Assembly (NCBI GenBank): GCA_965212005.1
Contig: OZ243038.1
Span: 2,418,001 to 2,482,000 of the forward strand
Origin: G965212005 sp965212005
GTDB lineage: Bacteria; Pseudomonadota; Gammaproteobacteria; Porifericomitales; Porifericomitaceae
Direction of reading: 5' to 3'
Length of the DNA stretch: 64,000 nucleotides
The translations under genes were made by a program, and so were the position numbers. The first letter of the stretch is position 1. Every line of letters starts with the position of its first letter. Positions 1 to 7,531 of this stretch are shown here, one piece after another. The notes beneath the pieces were generated by a model, which did no database searches, had not been told where the DNA came from, and was given only the letters and a program-made list of their open reading frames with translations.

Positions 1-2
1 CG

Positions 3-590
3 CAGGCGGAGCCGAGTAGCGAGGCAGTGCAGGCGGAGCCGGGTAGCGGGGAGGCGCAGGCGGAGCAGAGTAGCGGGGAGGCGCAGGCGGAGCAGAGTAG
101 CGGGGAGGCGCAGGCGGAGCAGAGTAGCGGGGAGGCGCAGGCGGAGCAGAGTAGCGGGGAGGCGCAGGCGGAGCAGAGTAGCGGGGAGGCGCAGGCGGAG
201 CAGAGTAGCGAGGCAGCGCAGGCGGAGCAGAGTAGCGGGGAGGCGCAGGCGGAGCAGAGTAGCGGGGAGGCGCAGGCGGAGCAGAGTAGCGAGGCAGCGC
301 AGGCGGAGCAGAGTAGCGGGGAGGCGCAGGCGGAGCAGAGTAGCGAGGCAGCGCAGGCGGAGCCGGGCAGCGGGGGGGCGCAGGCGGAGCCGGGTAGCGA
401 GGCAGAGTCGGCGGAGCCGGGTAGCGGGGAGGCGCAGGCGGAGCAGAGTAGCGAGGCAGCGCAGGCGGAGCCGGGCAGCGGGGGGGCGCAGGCGGAGCAG
501 AGTAGCGAGGCAGCGCAGGCGGAGCCGGGTAGCGGGGGGGCGCAGGCGGAGCAGAGTAGCGAGGCAGCGCCGGCGGAGCCGGGCAGCGAG
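3..590 (+). repeat. 27-bp in-frame tandem repeat array (9-aa GEAQAEQSS-type units)
   Basis: About 21 full units of 27 bp encode GEAQAEQSS, with variants EAAQAEQSS, EAAQAEPGS, GGAQAEPGS and EAESAEPGS. The first units are almost identical at DNA level, and the later ones are more diverged and alternate two types. The array begins before the window edge. It is low-complexity, acidic and Gln/Ser rich, and would form a flexible extension in front of the kinase. Confidence 0.95.
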
Positions 591-2318
591 GAGGTGCTGG
601 CTGCGGAACCGGACTTGCCGGACTCAGAAGAGTCCGGTGCAGACCTGTCGGCGGAAGACGCCACCACTACGGAATGGTTAACGGATGAAGTAGCTGCGGA
701 GCTATTCCAGGATGACTCGAGTGCCCAGTCCTCCGTGGAAGAGTTATCTGCAGAGTGGTTCACAGGGGACGCGGTTGCCCAGGAGTCCGTTACGCCTGCT
801 CCGGTGCCGATTCCGCTGACGGAGGAGTCCGTTACGCCTGCTCCGGTGCCGATTCCGCCGACGGAGGAGTCCGTTACGCCTGCTCCGGTGCCGATTCCGC
901 CGACGGAGGAGCCCGTTACGCCTGCTCCGGTGCCGATTCCGCCGACGGAGGAGTCCGTTACGCCTGCTCCGGCGCCGATGCCGCCGACGGAAGAGCCCGT
1001 TCCCCCCAGGGCAGTGCCTGTTTCGGTACCTTCGGTGGTCAGTAAATACCGTCTGTTGGGGGAATTGGGCAGGGGCACGCTCTGTAACGTGTACGAAGGA
1101 CAGGAATTGGAAGGTTCGGCCCGCGTTGCCGTTAAGCTCTTGCGCAAGGATTCACCGCAAATCTCCGCTGAAGGCGGTGTGGAAGCCGCAAAGAGAGTCT
1201 TTTTCCGTGAGGCTCGGATTATCTCGCGGATGAAGCATCCTCATATCTTATGCGTAATCGATTCGGGTGAGGAAGGGGAACACAGTTACATCATTACTGA
1301 ACTGGTTGAGGAATCGCACACGCTCAGACAGCATGCCATGGCAGGGCATCTGCTGCCCCCCGATCAGACTGCCTCGATCATTTTTCAATGCGCCCAGGCG
1401 TTGGCTCACGTTCACCGTCAGGGGATCACACATTGTGACGTTAAGCCGGAGAACATTCTGCTGCTGCCGGGTGGGTTCGTTAAGATCGCGGACTTTGGCA
1501 TTGCCATCGTAAAAGACAGTGACGATATACTCAGGGAAGAAGCTTCGGGAGACATCCTCGGTTCGCCCCGCTACATGTCCCCTGAGCAACTCCGTTCCAA
1601 AAAATTGAGTTACAAGACCGACTTGTTTTCCCTGGGGATCGTGTTTTACGAGATGTTGACGGGCCATCATCCCTTTCATGCTGATGACTTGGAGTCATTG
1701 ATACAAAAAATCATCAACGATGATCCGCCCTCTTTGGATCAGTACGTTCCCGATTTGTTGCCGGGATTGCAGAGCGTCATCGATACCGCTTTGCAGAAAA
1801 AGGAAAAAACCCGTTATACCTCGGGTTCCGCTATGGCGATGGATATTGCCCGGCTCTACCCGGAATTACAGGTCTTACAGACCAGTATGGAGGTGGATGA
1901 CGTTTTTCGCGCGGTCCGCAGCCTGGGATTTTTTGCCGAATTTGAAGACCAGGAACTAGTCGATCTGGTGCAAAGCTGCGAGAGTGAAGCGTACGAGGAA
2001 GGAATGGAGATTATACGCGAAGGCACTGTCATGGATTCCAGCTACATACTGTTCGAGGGGTACGTGGAACTCAAGAAAGGGAAGGCTCGCCTGGGGCGCT
2101 TGTCGCCGGGTTCCTGTTTCGGAGAAATGGGCTATCTCACCGGGATTCGCCGGACCGCGACGGTGAAGGCTGTCAGCAATTGCCAGGTGCTTAAACTCAA
2201 CGCTACCCTGGTCGGGCGGCAGCCGGAGAAGATCCAACTGAAGCTCTCCGAGGCGTTTATCCGCGTGTTGGTACAGCGCCTGGAGCATACCACCCGGATC
2301 CTCACTTCCCTCCGGTAA
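3..2318 (+). CDS. Ser/Thr protein kinase with N-terminal repeat arrays and C-terminal cyclic-nucleotide-binding domain (5' partial)
   Basis: The frame is open to the left edge with the repeat already running, so the true start lies outside; the GTG at 27 is only the first possible start. Order: about 21 copies of a 9-residue repeat (to about base 590), an acidic linker, five copies of a 14-residue Pro-rich repeat (about 784-1000), a eukaryotic-like kinase domain (about 1041-1870) and a cNMP-binding fold (about 1930-2300). Kinase motifs seen: GELGRG loop, AVKLL lysine, HCDVKPEN catalytic loop near base 1429, DFG near 1491, SPEQ near 1580. The usual HRD is HCD, so this is a non-RD kinase. The cNMP fold shows FGEMGYLTGIRRTATV, the phosphate-binding cassette style; ligand is not predictable. 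No transmembrane segment is visible, so it is probably cytosolic unless the missing N-terminus says otherwise. It ends convergently, 24 bases from the next gene. Confidence 0.9.
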   Translation, partial: QAEPSSEAVQAEPGSGEAQAEQSSGEAQAEQSSGEAQAEQSSGEAQAEQSSGEAQAEQSSGEAQAEQSSEAAQAEQSSGEAQAEQSSGEAQAEQSSEAAQAEQSSGEAQAEQSSEAAQAEPGSGGAQAEPGSEAESAEPGSGEAQAEQSSEAAQAEPGSGGAQAEQSSEAAQAEPGSGGAQAEQSSEAAPAEPGSEEVLAAEPDLPDSEESGADLSAEDATTTEWLTDEVAAELFQDDSSAQSSVEELSAEWFTGDAVAQESVTPAPVPIPLTEESVTPAPVPIPPTEESVTPAPVPIPPTEEPVTPAPVPIPPTEESVTPAPAPMPPTEEPVPPRAVPVSVPSVVSKYRLLGELGRGTLCNVYEGQELEGSARVAVKLLRKDSPQISAEGGVEAAKRVFFREARIISRMKHPHILCVIDSGEEGEHSYIITELVEESHTLRQHAMAGHLLPPDQTASIIFQCAQALAHVHRQGITHCDVKPENILLLPGGFVKIADFGIAIVKDSDDILREEASGDILGSPRYMSPEQLRSKKLSYKTDLFSLGIVFYEMLTGHHPFHADDLESLIQKIINDDPPSLDQYVPDLLPGLQSVIDTALQKKEKTRYTSGSAMAMDIARLYPELQVLQTSMEVDDVFRAVRSLGFFAEFEDQELVDLVQSCESEAYEEGMEIIREGTVMDSSYILFEGYVELKKGKARLGRLSPGSCFGEMGYLTGIRRTATVKAVSNCQVLKLNATLVGRQPEKIQLKLSEAFIRVLVQRLEHTTRILTSLR
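784..1005 (+). repeat. 42-bp in-frame tandem repeat (14-aa ESVTPAPVPIPPTE units)
   Basis: Five near-identical 42-bp units encode a Pro-rich 14-residue segment, followed by a decayed sixth unit (EPVPPRAVPV). It sits directly before the kinase domain and is unrelated in sequence to the 27-bp array upstream. It looks like an extended Pro-rich tether. Confidence 0.9.
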
Positions 2319-2342
2319 CGGGCAGGTCCGGGCTACGGCAGC

Positions 2343-3401
2343 TTACCGGGGTGGCACCGGCTCGATAAAGTGCTGGTAGATCGCAAGTAACTCGTCTACC
2401 GTAAAGGCGATGATAACCAGTTCCTGTCCGGGAAAGATCGTATCCGGGCCTGCACCCATTCGATCCTGCTCCAGGTTGTACACAAAGCTCTGTTGAACTT
2501 TATCATCAATGAGCTTGCCCAGGAACGAACTGGCGGCTCCCTCGCGCTCGTCAGCAGTGCGTGGGATATCCACTTGGTAGCGCTCCTGCGCAGCGCCGCG
2601 CTGAATGGCGATTCCTTTCCCGAAATTTTCCGTCAGTCCGTGATGGATGATGCCCCATAGTCCCTGAACGTCTTTCTTTTCCACGGTGCGCACGTAGAAA
2701 ACGGTGTCTTCCGTGCCCTGGAGCCGGGAACCGAAGACTTCACTCAGGCTCATCTCCGATTTTCGATATTTCCCCTCCACGAGCTTGACCGTCTCATCCT
2801 CGGCCAGTTCTCCCGGGGTCAGGTGTTCCGGATATTCAACCATGAGCACCGTAGGCAAAGGCTCATCCATGCGCCCGGCGTATTCCGTTTCCAGCGTGCC
2901 CAGGGTCACCTCCACGACGTGGCCGCCGCGCAGGATGCGAATTTTTTGCTCCCGGTTTCCGCCGTAACGATCCAGCAACTGGCTCGGTGTGCGATACTCT
3001 ACCTGCTCCCGTTCCCGAATGACCGTGATCGGGGTATCCGGTTTCATGCCGATCTGCTTCAGCAGGTCCCCCGCGGCAATTTCCTGGTAGCCGGGTTCTG
3101 CCCCGATGTAGATCTTTTGATCTCCGGTGACGAAGGAATCCGCGTTGCGGGCATCAAGCCACCCGTTCCGTTGGGTCAGATTTTCTATGTACTGCCTGGC
3201 GCTCGAGTCCGCCTGTGTCGCTGGTTCCGGCAATGGATCCGGAGCGACGCTTTCTCCTGCCCGGCGCAGGTTAAGAAAAAATACCAGTGCCAGAAACAGG
3301 GCACTCCCGGCCAGCAGCAGGAACCAACCCTGCTGGACCCGGCCATGTTGAGTGCCGCTGCGATCAGCCGGCGCCGGCGATATAGTTTTCCAACTGCTCA
3401 A
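2343..3401 (-). CDS. Single-pass membrane protein of unknown function
   Basis: I do not recognise a family. The 352-residue product has a short N-terminal cytosolic part, one hydrophobic segment (about residues 26-45, GWFLLLAGSALFLALVFFLNL) and a long soluble domain that should lie outside the inner membrane. The soluble part is mixed alpha/beta with no obvious catalytic motif. The only upstream in-frame start is TTG at 3401, which overlaps the end of the CBS-domain gene by 38 bases; no ATG or GTG follows before the membrane segment. The overlap suggests translational coupling with the CBS gene. It converges on the kinase gene. Confidence 0.75.
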   Translation of the reverse strand: MSSWKTISPAPADRSGTQHGRVQQGWFLLLAGSALFLALVFFLNLRRAGESVAPDPLPEPATQADSSARQYIENLTQRNGWLDARNADSFVTGDQKIYIGAEPGYQEIAAGDLLKQIGMKPDTPITVIREREQVEYRTPSQLLDRYGGNREQKIRILRGGHVVEVTLGTLETEYAGRMDEPLPTVLMVEYPEHLTPGELAEDETVKLVEGKYRKSEMSLSEVFGSRLQGTEDTVFYVRTVEKKDVQGLWGIIHHGLTENFGKGIAIQRGAAQERYQVDIPRTADEREGAASSFLGKLIDDKVQQSFVYNLEQDRMGAGPDTIFPGQELVIIAFTVDELLAIYQHFIEPVPPR

Positions 3402-3801
3402 TTAGAAAATCTTTCTCTGAAATGATTTTTTGCGTTACGTCAATAATTGACAACATGCCGATTGCCTTTCCTACTTCAATGACCGGCAAGTGTCGGATAT
3501 TGTTTTTGGACATGATCGCAAGGCATTCTTCCACGCTTTGCTCCGGGCGGGCGTAGATGATCTTGCTGGTCATAATTGTGCGCACCGGCGTTTCCCTGGA
3601 AGAGCGTTGCTTCAGGATAATTTTGCGCGTGTAATCTCGTTCGGAGATGATGCCCACAATGCGATCTTTTTCGGTAACCAGCAAGGCACCTGAATGAACT
3701 TGCGCCATCAACTCAATGGCATCGTATACCAGTGTGTCCGGAGACACACTGCGGAACTCTCTGCTGTTGGCGGCGAGCAGCTGACGCGCGTTTGTACTCA
3801 T
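3364..3801 (-). CDS. CBS-domain pair protein
   Basis: The 145-residue protein consists almost only of two CBS motifs: residues about 15-70 (TLVYDAIELMAQVHSGALLVTEKDRIVGIISERDYTRK split over two strands) and about 78-135 (IMTSKIIYARPEQSVEECLAIMSKNNIRHLPVIE, then GMLSIIDV). Stand-alone CBS pairs bind adenosine nucleotides and act as energy or ligand sensors. The gene ends inside the start of the downstream membrane-protein gene, so the two probably form one transcript. A consensus -10 lies about 100 bases upstream. Confidence 0.9.
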   Translation of the reverse strand: MSTNARQLLAANSREFRSVSPDTLVYDAIELMAQVHSGALLVTEKDRIVGIISERDYTRKIILKQRSSRETPVRTIMTSKIIYARPEQSVEECLAIMSKNNIRHLPVIEVGKAIGMLSIIDVTQKIISEKDFLIEQLENYIAGAG

Positions 3802-3900
3802 TACCTGCGGTTTCCTCCCGGACTTTCCTTTAAAGCAGCCATCAATTGGGTCTGGGCAGCAGGGTTGAAAAGACGTTCAACAGCCGGCGACCCTGTCTTA

Positions 3901-3906
3901 ATTATA
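3901..3906 (-). promoter_or_regulatory. Consensus -10 box (TATAAT) for the CBS/membrane-protein pair
   Basis: Read on the minus strand this is an exact TATAAT, about 95-100 bases before the CBS start. A matching -35 is weak (TTACCC at 17-bp spacing). The long leader has no further recognised element. Confidence 0.4.
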
Positions 3907-3982
3907 GCGGTTTCTGGCTTTTGGGTAAGCCGTCAGTGAAATCTGTTGATTTCCGGGAGTCTCCGGAGCAGGAGAAGTTGAG

Positions 3983-4399
3983 ATGACGACACCCCCGAGC
4001 CCTTACGGGCCGTTGACCCGTGCGCAGCGGGAGTTGATCCGCCCGCCACACCATGACGGCGAGAGCCTGTTCCTCGCGGCCTGCAAGGACTGCCGGCAGG
4101 GCGTGCACTGCATCTACGCCGGCGAGCCCGGACGGGCGCTGGCGGTACTCTCCCGGCACTACGCCCCAGACGGAGTCTGGCGCTTGCCGTGGGAGCGGGA
4201 CGACTGCGTGTTCCTGCTCCCCGGCCTGCACGAGTGCCTGCCGCTGCGTGCGCGGGGCGCGGTGGGCGGCGAGGGCCCGGTCGCCCACCGCGACCTGAAC
4301 GAGACGATTGCGCAATGGTACGAGTATCGGTCGCTTCAGCATGTCTATCTGCTGCAATTTGACGGTTGGGCACACGCCGATGGCTGCCAGGAGGCGTGA
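3983..4399 (+). CDS. Orphan protein of unknown function
   Basis: The 138-residue product contains a CKDCRQGVHC cysteine cluster near residue 34 and a C-terminal stretch rich in aromatic residues (EYRSLQHVYLLQFDGW). The ATG is preceded by AGGAGAAG at good spacing, which is the main reason to favour this strand over the long reading frames opposite. I do not recognise a family. It stands alone in a gene-poor patch next to gene remnants and may itself be decayed or recently acquired. Confidence 0.45.
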   Translation: MTTPPSPYGPLTRAQRELIRPPHHDGESLFLAACKDCRQGVHCIYAGEPGRALAVLSRHYAPDGVWRLPWERDDCVFLLPGLHECLPLRARGAVGGEGPVAHRDLNETIAQWYEYRSLQHVYLLQFDGWAHADGCQEA

Positions 4400-4609
4400 T
4401 GGGAAGCGCCCGGTCTCGGCCCCGGTGCGGCTGCCGCCGACAGCGAATGACGACCTACACTGAAGCGGGTCCGGCGCGGACGCTACAGGAGCGGGGGAAT
4501 CAGCGGGCATGTTCCTGTTGGACCGGCTTGCGGTTTTCGTGGAGTGATGGGCGATGCCTGAAAAACAGCACGCCCTTGATTGCACGCTTATATTTTTCTG
4601 GCATGAGGC
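4400..4609. other. Gap with no recognisable gene
   Basis: Short reading frames on both strands show no domain I recognise. The stretch joins the orphan gene to the HNH remnant and may be decayed coding sequence. Confidence 0.4.
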
Positions 4610-4870
4610 TCATTGTCTGCCCCCAAATGTTATTTTGAGTTTCATGTGTTTCTCGCGTTTGGCTATTTTAGCAAGTAGATACTCCATTGGCCTGTCACCT
4701 TTCACGCTATTGCAACGTCCGCATAACAGTTGGTCGTTTGCATAGTAATCACCGCCACGTTTGCCTTTCGGTATGATGTGGTCTATATGAAAATGGAAAG
4801 CGAAGCAGGGGGATGGAGGTGTCGGAGGCAAAGCGACTGTTGGCGAATACATCACTGACAAAGACCGCAT
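4610..4870 (-). pseudogene. HNH endonuclease remnant (C-terminal part)
   Basis: The recognisable core is HIDHIIPKGKRGG...LLCGRCNSVKGDRPMEYL, an HNH nuclease motif with the catalytic His, the zinc-finger CxxC half and the conserved Asn. From memory, this ending resembles HNH domains fused to some adenine-type DNA methyltransferases. The first CxxC of the fold, normally 20-30 residues ahead of HIDH, is missing, and the preceding residues (PTVALPPTPPSPC) do not fit the family. I therefore read it as a truncated remnant. No methyltransferase lies beside it. Confidence 0.6.
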
Positions 4871-4927
4871 TTGAGGACGTGCTCAGAAAAATGGCGTTAC
4901 TGAAAATTATCTTGATCCCAGACAGGT

Positions 4928-5575
4928 TCACAGCCAACAGCCATGAAAGAATTCCTGCTTCATTGAAATAAACGTATCCACCTTCGTGGCAAGTTTGTGC
5001 CCGTATATTGGTGATGCCGCAAAAACCCGTCGTCCGGTGTCACGCACTTTTTGTACGACGGGGGTGAAATCACCGTCTGCGCTCACCAAATAGGCGACAT
5101 CATATTGCTCTTCGTACGCCATGGAAACCATGTCGGTCGCAATCATCACATCCACCGCTTTCTCAATCCAAATTGTGGTTGCCACGGCTTGCGCGATCCG
5201 GGTTAACTCATTCACAATATTCGGCGGCAGATCTATATCATCCCGGTGCGGTAGAGCGGCCAGCCATTTCTGAAGTTTTTGATCCACTCTTTTTGCCGGG
5301 CGCATCTCCAGACGCCCCATAAAAACATTGATTTGAGGATCCTTCTCCAAGTGGGCAAGAAATTTGCGTTGATCCGCATAGAGCTTCTTGTCCCCTTGTT
5401 GCTGAACCTGGCCAACATAGTAGCGCGTCTCCACCCACTCTCGCGTACCGACTAATTTCCGGGAAAAAACCCGTAGTTAAAATCAGTGCTGCACGTCAAT
5501 CCGATTTTGCGCATACCATGGTAAAAATTATTGCCGTCAATAAAAATAACAACCCTCTTACATCCCGGAACTCAT
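4928..5575 (-). pseudogene. NYN-domain (PIN-like) nuclease gene, frameshifted
   Basis: Two frames together encode a full NYN domain of the LabA/DUF88 type. The upstream frame (about 5553 to 5455) reads VVIFIDGNNFYHGMRKIG...STDFNYGFF then stops. The downstream frame, open to 4928, continues SRKLVGTREWVETRYYVGQ and holds EKAVDVMIATDMV and YLVSADGDFTPVV with the acidic catalytic residues. The break falls in a run of six A on the plus strand (5464-5469); one more base would restore the reading. At the 5' end, ATG at 5575 (MSSGM) runs into a stop unless one T at 5560 is removed. NYN proteins are metal-dependent RNases. Either a decayed gene or sequencing errors. Confidence 0.75.
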
Positions 5576-5595
5576 AATAGTTCTTTATTTTAACC

Positions 5596-5645
5596 AAAAA
5601 AAACCCCGGTGTGTGCCTGGATTTTCACCAGAACAGACCCCGGGG
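5596..5645 (-). terminator. Hairpin followed by T8 (minus strand)
   Basis: On the minus strand a CCCCGG...CCGGGG stem encloses a smaller CTGG/CCAG hairpin and is followed by eight T. It sits just upstream of the NYN gene and about 430 bases after the metallo-beta-lactamase-fold gene, so it could end that transcript. The outer stem is only six pairs with a long interior, hence modest confidence. Confidence 0.4.
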
Positions 5646-6075
5646 GGATTAACGCCTTTCGAGCGCGATTAAAGTTTATCGCCCCAAACAACGGATAGTC
5701 AATACAATACCTGAAATCGAGGCCAGGACCGCCTTAGCGCCCAGGGGGGAGGAGCTTTGTTCCTGGATGCCGTCCCTGGATTGGATGGTACCCCGCCGTC
5801 TCATTATGCTCTCTGTCACTGATGCAGTGCAGTGGGACTCCGGTCGGGATTCCCGCTGAATAAAATACCGGTAAAGGCCGCTACGGGGTCGCTTTTGGGC
5901 TCCATTTTTCCGCTGCCTTTTTGTCGTGCCGCCAACGCTGCTGTTCCCCGTCTTTACGGTGCGTCCGGCACATTGCCAGCTTTTGCCGGCGCCGGAGCCT
6001 CTGCCTTCCGTTCCGGTCGCAGCCGCGGGCGCCCGAAGATGAGACGCCGGTCGAGCCGGCAGCGCAAGGCTGGCG
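5646..6075. other. Non-coding stretch
   Basis: I see no convincing gene, RNA or repeat here. It follows the end of the metallo-beta-lactamase-fold gene and becomes more GC-rich towards it. Confidence 0.5.
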
Positions 6076-7023
6076 CTATTCCCATTCCAGCTCTATGAAC
6101 GCCTTGCTGACGTTGCGCGAGTGGTATTCATCGAACAACAGCCAGTCCTTGCCGGATGCAGACTGCGCCGCTTCCAGGACTTCTTCCATGAAGCCTCCCC
6201 GTGCAATCCATGCCCGCGTGTCTTCCAGCAGGAGCTGCAGGTAGGCGCGTTGCGCCGCTGCGGCGGATTTCCAGTCCGGTGCCGGTGCGCCGTGTCCCGG
6301 AACGAACTGCGTGGCCTCGATTCGCCCCAATTCCTCCATCACTGCCAGCCAGCCCTTGAGGCTGGCGTCAAACACCGGTACCCGCTCCCGAAACAGCAGG
6401 TCTCCGGTCCATAGGATCCCGCTCGCGGTATCCAATACGGTCAGGTCATTGTCGGTGTGTGCCGCCGGCCAGGCGCGCAGGAGCAGGGTGCGTCCGCCCA
6501 GGTCCAATTCCAATTGATCTTCCACCAGCCGGCCAGGTTCCGGAACCAGTTCGTCCGGCAACCTGGCCGGGTCCGTCAGCCCCAATTCCTCGGCAAAGCG
6601 TTCGCGGAAAAAGTCACGGCTGGCGGCCAGCGCTCCTTTCAGGTTTCGGTGTCCGACCACTACCGCCTCATCCGCAATAAAGGCCTGGTTGCCCAGTACG
6701 TGATCAAAATGCACGTGCGTGTTGATTACGTAGCAGATCGGTAATTTCGTATGTTCGCGGATCGTTTTCCGCAGCCGTTCACCGGCGGCAATGGAACCTC
6801 CGCTGTCGATCACCGCCACGCAACGCTCGCCCACCACGAACCCGACGTTGGCAATATCATCACGGTGTGCGGATTCCAGGGTCTCGTGCCTGCCCTGGTG
6901 CAGATAAACGCCGGACATCAGTTCCGTCACTTCCAATGCCGCCGATCCAGTCGCTAGCCCGGTCAGCCAAAGTGCCACGCAAACCCTTGCAATGCCCGAT
7001 TTCATCCTCGCAGACATGCCCAT
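6076..7023 (-). CDS. Exported metallo-beta-lactamase-fold hydrolase (quinoprotein relay-type)
   Basis: Zinc hydrolase with the fold's HxHxDH motif as THVHFDHVLGN, a second ligand region at WPAAHTDNDLTVLD, the metal-bridging Asp at WTGDLLF and the last His at VPGHG. The N-terminus (MKSGIARVCVALWLTGLATGSAALE) is a Sec signal peptide. The frame is open to 7080, but I chose the ATG at 7023 because the signal peptide follows directly; the next Met (MKSG) is also possible. The overall layout recalls the quinoprotein relay system zinc metallohydrolases found beside PQQ enzymes. No such partner is adjacent, though a PQQ-type dehydrogenase lies about 23 kb away. Substrate unknown. Confidence 0.85.
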   Translation of the reverse strand: MGMSARMKSGIARVCVALWLTGLATGSAALEVTELMSGVYLHQGRHETLESAHRDDIANVGFVVGERCVAVIDSGGSIAAGERLRKTIREHTKLPICYVINTHVHFDHVLGNQAFIADEAVVVGHRNLKGALAASRDFFRERFAEELGLTDPARLPDELVPEPGRLVEDQLELDLGGRTLLLRAWPAAHTDNDLTVLDTASGILWTGDLLFRERVPVFDASLKGWLAVMEELGRIEATQFVPGHGAPAPDWKSAAAAQRAYLQLLLEDTRAWIARGGFMEEVLEAAQSASGKDWLLFDEYHSRNVSKAFIELEWE

Positions 7024-7200
7024 TACCTTATACCGAACGGGTGCCCAAAGGTATAGTTCGTGGAATGATCGTGCGTCCATAATCGCGGTGTCCTGGTCTC
7101 ACCCAGCCCGGGTCCGCAGCCTGGCAGGGGGTAAACGTCATTTTCAGCGCACTCAACGGGTTGACGCCTGGCTATGGTGCTGGCGAATGACGATGAAATG

Positions 7201-7513
7201 CGCCCCCGAGACGATTCGAACGTCCGACCCTTCGCTTCGTACCACTATGGCTTTCGCCACCGGCACCGGTGGTGCCGTTTGTGGTCTGGACTTTCTCTAC
7301 ACCGTAGGCAGATAAAGCCCGCAGGTGCTGCCCGTCAAGTCTCTGCACGTTCCGCAAATGCGGCTTCGCTCAGGATTGCCATCGGTCTCACGTAACGGAA
7401 AGCCGGTAAGGTTCCCCTGAATTTGAGCAGGTTCGCACTCGGTGTTTCCACCGGGGCGCCCAATCCTGAATCATTAGGAGGCGAATGCTCTATTCCAACT
7501 GAGCTACGGGGGC
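7201..7513 (-). tRNA. tRNA-Arg(CCT) interrupted by a group I intron
   Basis: The 5' exon is 7513-7476 and the 3' exon 7237-7201. Joined, they give a 75-nt cloverleaf: acceptor GCCCCCG/CGGGGGC, D stem GCTC/GAGC, anticodon stem TTCGC/GCGAA, loop CTCCTAA, T arm GGACG-TTCGAAT-CGTCT. The loop reads anticodon CCT, so arginine. The split lies after position 36: the 5' exon ends in T and the intron ends in G, as group I splicing requires. No 3' CCA is encoded. An exact TATAAT lies just upstream. Confidence 0.9.
7238..7475 (-). ncRNA. Group I self-splicing intron (238 nt) in tRNA-Arg(CCT)
   Basis: Core elements match the small bacterial tRNA group I introns (Azoarcus tRNA-Ile, Agrobacterium tRNA-Arg type, IC3). 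They are a GGG guide (near 7455-7462) able to pair with the CCT exon end, a P2 hairpin CGGTG-GAAA-CACCG, CAAATTCAGGGGAACC in the P4-P6 part (near 7410-7427), AGAGACTTGACGGG in the P7 region (near 7330-7345), and GTAGAGAAAGTCCAGACC (7283-7300) before P9-type hairpins including TGGC-GAAA-GCCA. It ends in the expected terminal G at 7238. There is no open reading frame, so no homing endonuclease. Confidence 0.88.
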
Positions 7514-7525
7514 ATCGTGGGAGAA

Positions 7526-7531
7526 ATTATA
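7526..7531 (-). promoter_or_regulatory. Consensus -10 box of the tRNA-Arg gene
   Basis: An exact TATAAT on the minus strand ends 13 bases before the tRNA 5' end, giving a leader of about six bases. No good -35 is visible at 16-18 bp. Confidence 0.55.

Noticed and set aside
3..590. Possible CRISPR array
   Set aside because: Units are contiguous without spacers, in frame and protein-coding.
755..1045. Second repeat-coded frame (Tyr/Cys/Ser/Asp repeats) within the kinase gene
   Set aside because: It is the 42-bp array read in another phase and lies inside a clearly coding frame.
3902..4585. 227-codon minus-strand frame opposite the orphan gene
   Set aside because: No ribosome site, no domain, biased composition; the plus-strand frame has a better start and composition.
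7201..7300. A separate tRNA-like 3' half as a prophage attachment duplication
   Set aside because: The half joins perfectly with the 5' half at 7476-7513 once the group I intron is removed, so it is one split gene.
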